Shown in pieces: positions 1 to 6,498 of a DNA stretch of 10,724 nt (positions are counted from its first letter, which is position 1; every line of letters begins with the position of its first letter). The DNA is from Candidatus Binatota bacterium (GTDB taxonomy: Bacteria; Desulfobacterota; Binatia; Bin18), in contig WTHE01000477.1 in assembly GCA_011523315.1 (NCBI GenBank), positions 1 through 10,724 on the forward strand. Direction: 5' to 3'. The notes beneath the pieces were generated by a model. That model ran no database searches and was not told the origin of the DNA. It was given only the letters and a program-made list of their open reading frames with translations. Made by a program: the position numbers and the translations under genes.

Positions 1-1119
1 GTGAGAGACTTCGCCCGCGAACAGGTCGAACCCCAGGCGCTCGAAGCGGACCGGCAGGAACGCTTCAACCTCGATCTGTTCCGTCAGCTGGGCGACCTGG
101 GCCTGCTCGGTATCTCGGTGCCGGAGCGCTACGGCGGGGCCGGCATGGATGCCGTGGCGGCCGTCATCGCTCACGAGGAGCTGTCGGCCGTTGATCCCGG
201 TTTGTGTCTGGCCTATCTGGCCCACGCGATGCTGTTTGTGAACAATTTCTGTCGCAACGCCAACGACGAACAGCGCCGTCGCTATCTCGAGAAAGTCATG
301 TCGGGCGAGTGGGTGGGCGGCATGTGCATGACCGAGCCGTCGGCCGGCACCGACGTGCTGGGCATGAAGTCTCAGGCGATCCGGCGCGGGGATATGTATT
401 ACCTGAACGGCCGCAAGATGTTCATCACCAACGGGGCTCTGGACGACGCGACGCTGGGCGATATTTTTCTGGTCTACGCCAAGACCGACCAGGGTCTGAG
501 TTCGTTTGTGGTCGAGAAAGACTTCCCCGGCTTTTCACTCGGCCAACGCCTGCACGGCAAAACCGGTATGCGGGCCTCAATGACCGCCGAGCTGGTGTTC
601 GAAGACTGTGCGGTGCCGGTTGAGAACCGTCTGGGTCAGGAGGGCGACAGCCTGCTGCACATGATGCGCAACCTGGAAATCGAACGGGTCACGATCGCGG
701 CCATGTCAACCGGGATTGCCGCACGGTGCGTCGAAATCATGACCCGCTACGCCAGCGAACGCACCGCCTACGGCGAGCCGATCAACTCGTTCGGGCAAGT
801 CCAGCGCTATATTGCCGATTCCTACGCCCAGTACATGGCCGCCCGCACCTATGTCTACCATACTGCGGCGCGTATGAACCTTGATTCCCCGGGCCAGCGA
901 ATCGACTCCGACGGGGTCAAGCTCGTCGCCACCACCATGGCCAAGCAGGTGGCCGACAACGCCATGCAGGTCTTGGGCGGCTACGGTTATTTCAGCGAGT
1001 ATGTGGTCGAACGCCTGTGGCGCGACGCCAAACTGCTGGAGATTGGCGGTGGGACCTTGGAGGCGCACCAGAAAAATATCGCTAAAGATCTGACCCGTCG
1101 GATGGACGCGATCCGCTAG
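1..1119 (+). CDS. acyl-CoA dehydrogenase, isovaleryl-CoA dehydrogenase-like (5' end cut by window)
   Basis: FAD-dependent flavoenzyme that introduces an alpha,beta double bond into an acyl-CoA and passes electrons to electron-transfer flavoprotein. The 372 visible residues are slightly short of the usual 380-390 and open in mid-helix (RDFAREQVEPQA), so the GTG at base 1 is probably an internal Val and the true start lies upstream. Visible landmarks are the FAD/substrate loop CMTEPSAGTD (109-118), the NGRKMFITNG strand (136-145), the ERTAYG segment (253-258) and MQVLGGYGY (322-330) near the C-terminus. The catalytic base looks like the isovaleryl-CoA dehydrogenase arrangement. A Glu sits in helix G within LEIERV (Glu228), while the position that carries Glu in medium/short-chain enzymes is Gly (EIGGGT, 347-352). 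This favours a branched-chain acyl-CoA substrate such as isovaleryl-CoA, but related aliphatic or aryl-acyl substrates cannot be excluded. Family assignment is firm; substrate is inferred. No catabolic partner gene is adjacent. Confidence 0.93.
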   Translation: MRDFAREQVEPQALEADRQERFNLDLFRQLGDLGLLGISVPERYGGAGMDAVAAVIAHEELSAVDPGLCLAYLAHAMLFVNNFCRNANDEQRRRYLEKVMSGEWVGGMCMTEPSAGTDVLGMKSQAIRRGDMYYLNGRKMFITNGALDDATLGDIFLVYAKTDQGLSSFVVEKDFPGFSLGQRLHGKTGMRASMTAELVFEDCAVPVENRLGQEGDSLLHMMRNLEIERVTIAAMSTGIAARCVEIMTRYASERTAYGEPINSFGQVQRYIADSYAQYMAARTYVYHTAARMNLDSPGQRIDSDGVKLVATTMAKQVADNAMQVLGGYGYFSEYVVERLWRDAKLLEIGGGTLEAHQKNIAKDLTRRMDAIR

Positions 1120-1181
1120 GCAAAGGCAACGATGAGGACACTCCGCGTCAACAGGCTATCATCGTCGGCTTTGGGAGAGGG

Positions 1182-1370
1182 ATGATGCGCAAACTCTGGG
1201 ACCGGGTCATGATCGGCCTGATGGCGATAGTGATCTTCGTGTGCGGCCAAGAGCTGCTGGCCTCGCCGGCGCCGTTCAGCGAGGTCCGCTGTCTGGTGGC
1301 CAGCGGCTTGGCCTGTCTGGTCATTGTGTTCAAAGTACAGGCTCTGAAAAACGCCCCGGCAGACGAGTAG
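1182..1370 (+). CDS. small two-helix membrane protein, hypothetical
   Basis: A 62-residue protein of unknown function. Two hydrophobic segments are visible, at about residues 9-26 and 37-52, separated by a short loop with Pro, Ser and Glu. The N-terminus is basic (RKLWDR) and the C-terminus short and polar (KNAPADE). This is consistent with a helical hairpin in the inner membrane. A GGGAGAGG stretch at 1173-1180 is a good ribosome binding site. It is spaced better for the second ATG (1185) than for the first (1182), so the protein may begin one residue later. It sits 62 bases after the dehydrogenase gene and 60 bases before gspH on the same strand, so it could be the first gene of the pseudopilin operon. 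I recognise no family. The coding call rests on the ribosome binding site, the hydrophobic pattern and the tight fit between neighbours. Confidence 0.6.
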   Translation: MMRKLWDRVMIGLMAIVIFVCGQELLASPAPFSEVRCLVASGLACLVIVFKVQALKNAPADE

Positions 1371-1430
1371 GCACGCCCCTGCCGCGCCGCGCGTCCGGGG
1401 AAGTCACAAGGCGGATCGAGCGTCCGGACG

Positions 1431-1913
1431 ATGCGTTCGATGTGGAAACAGACCGCAGGCTTCAGCCTGCTGGAACTCCTGCTGGTCGTGCTGATCATGG
1501 CCGTGGCCGCCGGCCTGGCGATGCCGATGGTCGGCCAGTGGCTGGGTCGGGGCGATCCCGAGCAGACCGCCTGGCGGCTGCGCTCGGCGCTCAGCCTGAT
1601 GCGCGTGTATGCCGTCCAGCGCGCCCAGGCTCAGGTCTTTGTGGTCGATCCGAACAGCAATGCCTACCGCCACGACGGCAAGGTGGTCGAGGTGGCGTCC
1701 CGGGACGGGGTATTGTCGGCTGCTGGCCGGTGGCGCGGCGAAGACGACGAGGTGGAGTTTCATTTTTATCCGGACGGGACAAATTCCGGGGGAGAAATCC
1801 GGATTGAGCAGGCCCGGGACGAGCGAGGGGCCGGCTCCAGGCCGGTCTTTGTCGTCGCGCTCGACCCGCTTCTGGGGACGGTCAGCATCCGCCATGAACG
1901 TGAAGAGGACTGA
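1431..1913 (+). CDS. gspH: type II secretion system minor pseudopilin GspH
   Basis: Minor pseudopilin of the type II secretion pseudopilus, which pushes folded proteins from periplasm to outside through the outer-membrane secretin. The prepilin signature is clear: a short basic leader ending in Gly10, then FSLLE with the conserved Glu at mature position 5, then a hydrophobic helix to about residue 32. Cleavage and N-methylation by a GspO-type prepilin peptidase are expected. After the helix come the alpha-helical spine (QTAWRLRSALSLMRVYAVQRA) typical of GspH, in two parts around residues 46-66, and a beta-rich C-terminal domain. Length (160) fits GspH. Name is supported by order, being followed by GspI, J and K. 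A second in-frame ATG at 1440 would give a 7-residue leader; the ribosome binding site is weak for both. GspH is the minor pseudopilin nearest the major GspG in the fibre, below the I-J-K tip. Confidence 0.88.
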   Translation: MRSMWKQTAGFSLLELLLVVLIMAVAAGLAMPMVGQWLGRGDPEQTAWRLRSALSLMRVYAVQRAQAQVFVVDPNSNAYRHDGKVVEVASRDGVLSAAGRWRGEDDEVEFHFYPDGTNSGGEIRIEQARDERGAGSRPVFVVALDPLLGTVSIRHEREED

Positions 1914-1920
1914 GACCGGC

Positions 1921-2391
1921 ATGGACAGGCTATACCGCAGGGCCAGGCTGCATCACACGGCCGGCTTCACCCTGCTCGAAATCATGATCGCCCTGATGAT
2001 ATTGGCGGTCGGCCTCGTCACCCTTCTGGAACTCTTCGCCGGCAGCGTGCGGCTGGGCAGCAAAGCCTCGTCCCGAACCCAGGCTGCGCTGTACGGACAA
2101 AATGTGATGGATCGGACCTTTGCCCTGGACGTCCTTGAGGACGGCGAGGATGGTGGGGAATTGCCGGGCGGCTATAGCTGGCGGGTCCGGGTGCGGGAGA
2201 TCTATCCCGACGCCGATGACGACCGCCCGCCTGCCGATGAGGACGGTCCGACGGATTTTCTGCATCTTAAAGAAATTGAGGTGCGGATTGTGTGGCAGGA
2301 GTACCTCGAACCCAAGGTCTTTATCCTGCGCTCGTTGCGAACGGTCATAGACGAGGACGAGGCCGGGCTGGACGAAGGACGTGAGTCGTGA
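1921..2391 (+). CDS. gspI: type II secretion system minor pseudopilin GspI
   Basis: Minor pseudopilin that nucleates the tip complex with GspJ and GspK and starts pseudopilus assembly in the inner membrane. The 156-residue product has a basic leader (RLYRRARLHH) ending in Gly15, followed by FTLLE with Glu at mature position 5. The next segment, IMIALMILAVGLVTLLELF, is a classic GspI transmembrane helix. The acidic stretch around residues 92-108 (Asp/Glu-rich, with Pro) and the C-terminal acidic tail are notable. I chose the ATG at 1921, seven bases after the gspH stop, with GAGG about 12 bases upstream. An in-frame ATG at 1894 would overlap gspH by 20 bases and give a 24-residue leader, which is less likely. 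The stop overlaps the start of gspJ (GTGA), suggesting coupled translation. Confidence 0.88.
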   Translation: MDRLYRRARLHHTAGFTLLEIMIALMILAVGLVTLLELFAGSVRLGSKASSRTQAALYGQNVMDRTFALDVLEDGEDGGELPGGYSWRVRVREIYPDADDDRPPADEDGPTDFLHLKEIEVRIVWQEYLEPKVFILRSLRTVIDEDEAGLDEGRES

Positions 2392-3143
2392 GGTCACAGG
2401 GAATCGTGAAGACCGTATTATGGGGAATGAGATCACGCTTCCCTGTGTCAGGCGGGTTTACCCTGCTGGAGCTGATGATCAGCCTGACCATTGTCAGCAT
2501 GATCATCGTGGCGGTCTACGCCGCCTTCAACATCGGGACCGAATCCACCCGGCGGGGAACGGCGCGGGCGCTTGATAACCAGCATGCCCGGGCCGCGCTG
2601 TCGCTGCTGACCCGTCAGCTCAAGTCGGCCTATCCGCTCACCCTGCAGGACGAGGGCGAAACCTTTGTGTATTTTTTCGGCGCCTCTCAGGAGCTGAGTT
2701 TCATCTCCGGCGACGGACGAGCCGAGGCCGGTGGATTGAGCAAAATCACCTATTTCCTCAGGGAAGAGGACGGGCGGGTCGGCCTGTGGGTGCGGACCGC
2801 CGCCCCCGTGCTGCCGGTCGACTTGATAGACGAGGTTGAGGGTGGGGTGGTGCAGGAAACGCAGTTGCTGCCCGAGGTGGACGAACTGAACTGGACCTAT
2901 CTGGGGCGGGCTGAGACCGACGATGAGTGGGCCGACGACGAGTGGACCGATGAGTGGGACGGCCAGGAGTATCGGCGTCTGCCCAGGGCAATCCGCTGCG
3001 CCTGGCGTGCCCAGCTCGGCCAACTGCCCCTGGAATGGGAGTTGGAGGTTCCGATTCAGGTCCACACCGCTCCCTCAGAGCTGTGGGCCAGTCCCCAGAG
3101 TGGAGACGAGGAGGGGCGTCGCCGTAGGCGGGGCCGCCGATGA
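2388..3143 (+). CDS. gspJ: type II secretion system minor pseudopilin GspJ
   Basis: Third member of the pseudopilus tip complex, binding GspI and GspK. The prepilin motif is Gly23 then FTLLE (Glu at mature position 5) followed by the helix LMISLTIVSMIIVAVYAAF. Downstream are RALDNQHARAALSLLTRQL (helical spine) and a beta-rich domain with YFFGASQELSFISG, usual for GspJ. The start is a GTG that overlaps the gspI stop, with GAAGGA about 9 bases upstream. The resulting 23-residue leader is long. In-frame starts at 2406 (GTG, after CAGGGA) or 2427 (ATG, 10-residue leader) are realistic alternatives. Residues 178-191 are an acidic Trp-containing repeat (DDEW, DDEW, TDEW) that is not part of the usual fold. 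The C-terminus is strongly basic (Arg-rich), and its last bases overlap the gspK start (ATGA). Confidence 0.87.
   Translation: MRSQGIVKTVLWGMRSRFPVSGGFTLLELMISLTIVSMIIVAVYAAFNIGTESTRRGTARALDNQHARAALSLLTRQLKSAYPLTLQDEGETFVYFFGASQELSFISGDGRAEAGGLSKITYFLREEDGRVGLWVRTAAPVLPVDLIDEVEGGVVQETQLLPEVDELNWTYLGRAETDDEWADDEWTDEWDGQEYRRLPRAIRCAWRAQLGQLPLEWELEVPIQVHTAPSELWASPQSGDEEGRRRRRGRR
2919..2960 (+). repeat. short in-frame tandem repeat in gspJ (acidic-Trp units)
   Basis: Three imperfect units lie head to tail: GACGATGAGTGG+GCC (2919-2933), GACGACGAGTGG+ACC (2934-2948) and GATGAGTGG+GAC (2949-2960). All are in the gspJ frame and encode DDEWA, DDEWT and DEWD. It looks like a small coding-sequence duplication that lengthened a surface loop of GspJ. 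The difference in third-codon base between units suggests the expansion is not very recent. Confidence 0.75.
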
Positions 3144-4102
3144 AAAACGAGCGGGGCCTTGTCCTGGTGGTCGTGCTGTGGGCGCTGATGGCGCTGATGG
3201 TGTTGGCCTTTGAGCTGTCACGCACCATGCGGGTCGAGGCGTTGACGGCGCTGACCCACGAGCAGGAAACCCGGGCCTATTATCTGGCCCAGGCCGGCTT
3301 TCATCGGGCTCTGCACGCCATTCTGCGGGCGGTTCAGCTGGGCCAGGATGCGCTCAATACCCCCGACGCGCTCGATCCGTCCGCCCCGCTCGAGCCGGTC
3401 GAGATATGGCTGCGGGGAGACGGACGCTGGGTCAGGGAGACGTTCGGCGCGGGCGGCTATCGGGTCCGGGTCAGCGATGAGGGCGGCAAGATCAATATCA
3501 ATACCGTTGCCGAGGACGCCCTGCGGGCAGTGTTCACCCATCTCGACTTCGAGCCCGAGTGGGGTGAGGCGCTGACAGACGCGATTCTGGACTGGCGCGA
3601 TCCAGATCCCCTGGAGCGCTTGAATGGGGTCGAAAGCGACTATTATCTCAGCCTGCCACTGCCCTATCCGGCCAAGGACGGTCCGTTTGACACCCCGGAC
3701 GAGCTGCTGCTGGTACGCGGGATCAGCCGCCGGCTGTACGACCGCGTTTTGACGGATGTCTTCACCGTATACGGCGGGCGGCGCGGCGCCGACGGGGCGG
3801 ACAAGACCAACCTGATGACGGCCGGTCCGGTAGTTTTGCAGGCGATTTTAGGCATCGGGGCCGAGGAAGCCGCCGAGCTTGTCCAGCAGCGGTCCGAGAT
3901 GTCTGGACCCGACGCCTCCAGCCTGCTGGTCGCCTATGGCCAGAGTCCGGGCAGCCTGAGCCCGCCGAGCGTGATGACCATTGAGAGTGTGGGCTTTGTG
4001 GATGACAGCGAGGTGACGCGGCGGGTGGCGGGGGTGGCCGAACGGCCTGGGGCCGGCCGCTTTCGCCTCCTGCGCTGGCAGGATTGGAAAAGGGAATCGT
4101 GA
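3140..4102 (+). CDS. gspK: type II secretion system minor pseudopilin GspK
   Basis: Largest minor pseudopilin, capping the pseudopilus tip on GspI-GspJ. At 320 residues it has the usual GspK length, far longer than the other pseudopilins. The leader is minimal (KNERG), then LVLVVVLWALMALMVLAFE. Mature position 5 is Val instead of Glu, as is normal for GspK and fits its place at the tip, with no subunit above it. Conserved GspK landmarks follow: EGGKININT (114-122), DAILDWRDPD (148-157), NGVESDYY (162-169) and GPFDTPDELLLVRGIS (181-196). These belong to the large alpha-helical insertion that marks the family. A further helix-rich section and a short C-terminal beta segment end the protein. The start codon overlaps the gspJ stop (ATGA). 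The gene ends 5 bases before the stop of a convergent gene, and gspL/gspM do not follow, unlike in many gsp operons. Confidence 0.92.
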   Translation: MKNERGLVLVVVLWALMALMVLAFELSRTMRVEALTALTHEQETRAYYLAQAGFHRALHAILRAVQLGQDALNTPDALDPSAPLEPVEIWLRGDGRWVRETFGAGGYRVRVSDEGGKININTVAEDALRAVFTHLDFEPEWGEALTDAILDWRDPDPLERLNGVESDYYLSLPLPYPAKDGPFDTPDELLLVRGISRRLYDRVLTDVFTVYGGRRGADGADKTNLMTAGPVVLQAILGIGAEEAAELVQQRSEMSGPDASSLLVAYGQSPGSLSPPSVMTIESVGFVDDSEVTRRVAGVAERPGAGRFRLLRWQDWKRES

Positions 4103-4107
4103 TTTCC

Positions 4108-4338
4108 TCAGTCATCTTCCAACTCGTCTTCCAGAACGTCGGCCTGCTCCTCCAGGCCGACGATCAGGGCGCTCAGGGTTTCAAAGACCGTATCAAGGTC
4201 GTGGCGGAACTCGTCTGCGGCCTCGGTGCTGCCGGCGGTGACACGTTCCTCACAGTCGCGGTTGACCTCGGCCACGGCAAACTTGGCCGCCTTGAGTAAA
4301 CCGATCCAATGCCCCACCACCGCCAGTGCGTCTTCCAT
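4108..4338 (-). CDS. small acidic helical protein, hypothetical
   Basis: A 76-residue protein with no family I recognise. The start is set by a textbook ribosome binding site: AAAGGAG lies 6 bases upstream of the ATG (complement of 4336-4338). A longer in-frame extension to 4431 would ignore this site. The sequence is almost free of Pro and looks wholly alpha-helical. The N-terminal half has mixed hydrophobic and basic residues (GHWIGLLKAAKFAVAEVNRD), the middle has DEFRHDLDTVFETLSALIVGLEEQ, and the tail is acidic (EDELEDD). It could be a small soluble helical-bundle or adaptor protein. It is convergent with gspK (5 bases between stops) and divergent from the thiolase gene, with which it shares a 128-base control region holding two inverted repeats. 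Coding status is likely from the ribosome binding site and codon pattern; function is unknown. Confidence 0.65.
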   Translation of the reverse strand: MEDALAVVGHWIGLLKAAKFAVAEVNRDCEERVTAGSTEAADEFRHDLDTVFETLSALIVGLEEQADVLEDELEDD

Positions 4339-4368
4339 GTCGGTCTCCTTTGCGTTTGCTGTCCTGCC

Positions 4369-4390
4369 TGCTAAGCTGTCCAGCCTAGCA
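4369..4390. promoter_or_regulatory. operator-like palindrome between divergent genes
   Basis: TGCTAAGCTG (4369-4378) and CAGCCTAGCA (4381-4390) form a 10-bp inverted repeat with one mismatch around a 2-base centre. It sits about 30 bases upstream of the small acidic gene and 77 bases upstream of the thiolase start. Size, symmetry and position fit the binding site of a dimeric repressor such as a TetR-type regulator, which often controls acyl-CoA genes. No regulator gene is in the window, so the assignment is inference. Confidence 0.45.
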
Positions 4391-4426
4391 CGTTGGAGCG
4401 CATTGGCGAAGATTGAGCAAAAGCTA

Positions 4427-4454
4427 TCCAAAGGAGATCACGATTTCCTTTGGA
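4427..4454 (+). promoter_or_regulatory. perfect inverted repeat just upstream of the thiolase ribosome binding site
   Basis: TCCAAAGGA (4427-4435) and TCCTTTGGA (4446-4454) are exact reverse complements, separated by a 10-base loop (4436-4445). The right arm ends two bases before the AGGAGGG ribosome binding site (4457-4462 core) of the thiolase gene. In RNA it would form a 9-bp stem next to the site. As DNA it could be an operator. The left arm itself contains AAAGGAG, a sequence that resembles a ribosome binding site. There is no U-tract after it, so it is not a standard terminator. Confidence 0.55.
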
Positions 4455-4466
4455 CAGGAGGGACGT

Positions 4467-5669
4467 ATGCGAGAGGTCGCCGTGGTTGGCGCGGGCATGA
4501 CCCGTTTTGGAAAATATATCGACCGGAGCATGAAGGACCTGGCTCGGGAGGCCGTTGACCACGCCCTGCGCACGGCCGGTATCGAACCCCAGGCGCTGCA
4601 AGCCGCTGCGGTCGGCAACGCGGTGGCCGGCCTGATTACCGGCCAGGAGTGCATTCGCGGCCAGGTCGTGCTGCGCGAGATGGGGATTGGCGGCATTCCG
4701 GTGATTAATACCGAAAACGCGTGTGCGAGTTCGTCCACCGCGTTCCATTTGGCCTGGCTGTACGTAGCCTCGGGCATGTATGACACGGTCCTGGCGCTGG
4801 GCATGGAGAAGCTCTTTCATGCAGAAAAACGTCGCACCTTCGAGGCCATCGGTAGCGCCATTGACCTGGAGCAGGCCGATGCGTTTGCACGCGAAATGAG
4901 CGGCGAGCAGAGTGTCGGAGCGGGCCAGTCCCGCAGTGTGTTCATGGACTATTACGCCAATCTGGCCCGCCGTCACATGGCCGAGTATGGGACGACCAAA
5001 GAGCACTACGCCGGGATTGCGGCCAAAAATCACACCAACGGCAGCCTCAATCCGCACGCCCAGTACCAGACGCCGCGCACGGTTGAAGAGGTCCTGGCCG
5101 CCCCGCTGATTGCCGAGCCGCTGACCCGGATGATGTGTTCGCCTATCGGTGACGGGGCGGCTGCGGTCATCGTCACCACGGCCGCCAAAGCCCGACAGCT
5201 GACGTCCACACCGGTCTTTGTCAGAGCGTCGACGCTCGGCTCGAGCCAGGAGCACGACCCCCACGCGCCCGGCATTGTGGCCAAGGTAGCCGCCAAAGCC
5301 TACGCCATGGCCGGGCTCGGACCGGACGATCTCGACGTGGTTGAGGTCCACGACGCCACGGCGCCGGCCGAGTTGCTGGTGTACGAGGAGTTGGGGCTGT
5401 GCGAGCCGGGCCGGGGCGGTCAGCTGGTTGCCGATGGCGTCACGTCTCTGGGCGGACGCCTGCCGGTCAACCCCAGCGGCGGCCTGCTGGCCAAGGGGCA
5501 TCCGGTGGGCGCCACCGGAGTCGCTCAGATTGCCGAAATCTTCTGGCAGCTGCGCGGTCAGGCCGATCAGCGCCAGGTCCCCGGCGCGCGGGTGGGGCTG
5601 ACCGAGAACGGCGGTGGAGTGCTGGGCGGAGAAAACGCGGCGGCCTCCATCCACATCTTTTCGGTCTGA
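4467..5669 (+). CDS. thiolase, SCP2/lipid-transfer-protein type (acetyl-CoA acyltransferase-like)
   Basis: Thiolase-fold enzyme of about 400 residues, expected in the cytosol, that should cleave or form a 3-oxoacyl-CoA bond. Start ATG 4467 has AGGAGGG five bases upstream and gives the usual N-terminus REVAVVGAGMTRFGK. The nucleophilic Cys is Cys86 in ENACASSS. GDGAAAVIV (228-236) is the conserved turn before the second half. The SCP2-type signature VHDAT (His295) and KGHPVGATG (His345) supply the other active-site residues. The second Cys of biosynthetic and degradative thiolases (CxGxGxG near the C-terminus) is replaced by NGGGVLGG (381-388), typical of SCP2-type members. Substrate is unknown. 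The family includes enzymes of sterol side-chain and unusual acyl-CoA breakdown as well as poorly characterised proteins. No DUF35/OB-fold partner gene, often paired with this class, is adjacent. The uppP gene follows after 25 bases and may be co-transcribed. Confidence 0.9.
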   Translation: MREVAVVGAGMTRFGKYIDRSMKDLAREAVDHALRTAGIEPQALQAAAVGNAVAGLITGQECIRGQVVLREMGIGGIPVINTENACASSSTAFHLAWLYVASGMYDTVLALGMEKLFHAEKRRTFEAIGSAIDLEQADAFAREMSGEQSVGAGQSRSVFMDYYANLARRHMAEYGTTKEHYAGIAAKNHTNGSLNPHAQYQTPRTVEEVLAAPLIAEPLTRMMCSPIGDGAAAVIVTTAAKARQLTSTPVFVRASTLGSSQEHDPHAPGIVAKVAAKAYAMAGLGPDDLDVVEVHDATAPAELLVYEELGLCEPGRGGQLVADGVTSLGGRLPVNPSGGLLAKGHPVGATGVAQIAEIFWQLRGQADQRQVPGARVGLTENGGGVLGGENAAASIHIFSV

Positions 5670-5694
5670 GAGCCCGACTCACAGGGAGACGCCG

Positions 5695-6498
5695 GTGCAG
5701 TCCAGCCTGCCGGTGGTGTTGCTCGGCCTGCTGCAAGGCTTGACCGAGTTCCTGCCGGTCAGCAGCTCGGGCCATCTGGTGGTGGCCCAGCACAGCATCC
5801 CCGGCTTCTCTCAACCCGGCGTGCTGCTCGACGCGGCCCTCCACCTGGGTACGCTGCTGGCGGTGTGTGTCTATTTTCGGCGCGACCTGTATCTTCTGGC
5901 TGTGTCGTGCGTGTCCTCCCAGCATCCCCAAGCCGCGAGTGCGCGGCGTCTGCTGGGGCTGCTGGCAACCGGCTCGGTCCCGACTCTGCTCATCGGTCTC
6001 AGCTTTCGCCGGCACTTTGAGGCCCTGTTCAGCGATCCGCAGGCCGCCGGGCTGGCCCTGCTGGTCACCGGCGGCCTGCTGTTTGCCACCGACCGGGTGC
6101 GGCCGTCGGGTCGCAGCCTGGCCGAGATGCGGGTGCGCGACTCGGTATTGATCGGACTGGCCCAGGGGCTGGCGCTTATCCCGGGCCTGTCCCGGTCAGG
6201 AAGCACGATTGCGACCGGGGTCTTCCTCGGCTTGGAGCGTGAGCTGCTGGTCCGCTATTCATTTTTGCTGTCCATCCCGGCCGTTGGCGGCGCTTTTGGC
6301 CTGCAACTCGTGTCGCACTGGGAAGACGTGGTCGGCGGGATTGATGTGGCCTCATACGCGCTCGGCACCCTGGTCGCGGCCGGGGTCGGCTACGCCAGCA
6401 TTCCGCTGCTGATCCGCCTGACCAAGGCGCGGAGTCTGTCGCCGTTTGCCTACTACTGCTGGGCGCTGGGCTGTGCGGCGCTGTGGACCACCGCCTAG
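5695..6498 (+). CDS. uppP: undecaprenyl-pyrophosphate phosphatase (UppP/BacA family)
   Basis: Integral membrane enzyme that removes a phosphate from undecaprenyl pyrophosphate to recycle the lipid carrier for peptidoglycan and other surface polymers. Overproduction of such enzymes is known to raise bacitracin tolerance. Start is GTG 5695, with AGGGAGA at 5683-5689. It gives 267 residues, the normal family length, and places the first motif near the N-terminus as in relatives. Motif 1 is QGLTEFLPVSSSGH (14-27), containing the (E/Q)xxxE pair Gln14/Glu18, Ser residues 23-25 and His27. Motif 2 is PGLSRSGST (163-171), with the essential Arg167. Several hydrophobic helices fill the rest. It trails the thiolase gene on the same strand and converges on the helicase gene. 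A metabolic link to the thiolase is not evident, and the pairing may be only positional. Confidence 0.95.
   Translation: MQSSLPVVLLGLLQGLTEFLPVSSSGHLVVAQHSIPGFSQPGVLLDAALHLGTLLAVCVYFRRDLYLLAVSCVSSQHPQAASARRLLGLLATGSVPTLLIGLSFRRHFEALFSDPQAAGLALLVTGGLLFATDRVRPSGRSLAEMRVRDSVLIGLAQGLALIPGLSRSGSTIATGVFLGLERELLVRYSFLLSIPAVGGAFGLQLVSHWEDVVGGIDVASYALGTLVAAGVGYASIPLLIRLTKARSLSPFAYYCWALGCAALWTTA

Noticed and set aside
1129..1165. 7-bp inverted repeat ACGATGA/TCATCGT between the dehydrogenase and the small membrane protein gene
   Set aside because: The 23-base loop and lack of a U-tract make it neither a terminator nor a persuasive operator; such a match can arise by chance.
4403..4430. Possible promoter TTGGCG - 16 bases - TATCCA ahead of the thiolase gene
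   Set aside because: The -10 box matches consensus at only three positions and the transcript would start inside the hairpin, so it is not supported enough to annotate.
4339..4431. N-terminal extension of the small acidic protein to a Met at 4431
   Set aside because: AAAGGAG six bases before the ATG at 4338 is a far better start, and the extension would run through the operator-like palindrome.
4371..5654. 427-codon open frame on the - strand opposite the thiolase gene
   Set aside because: The + strand holds a complete thiolase with all active-site motifs and a strong ribosome binding site; the antisense product resembles no known protein.
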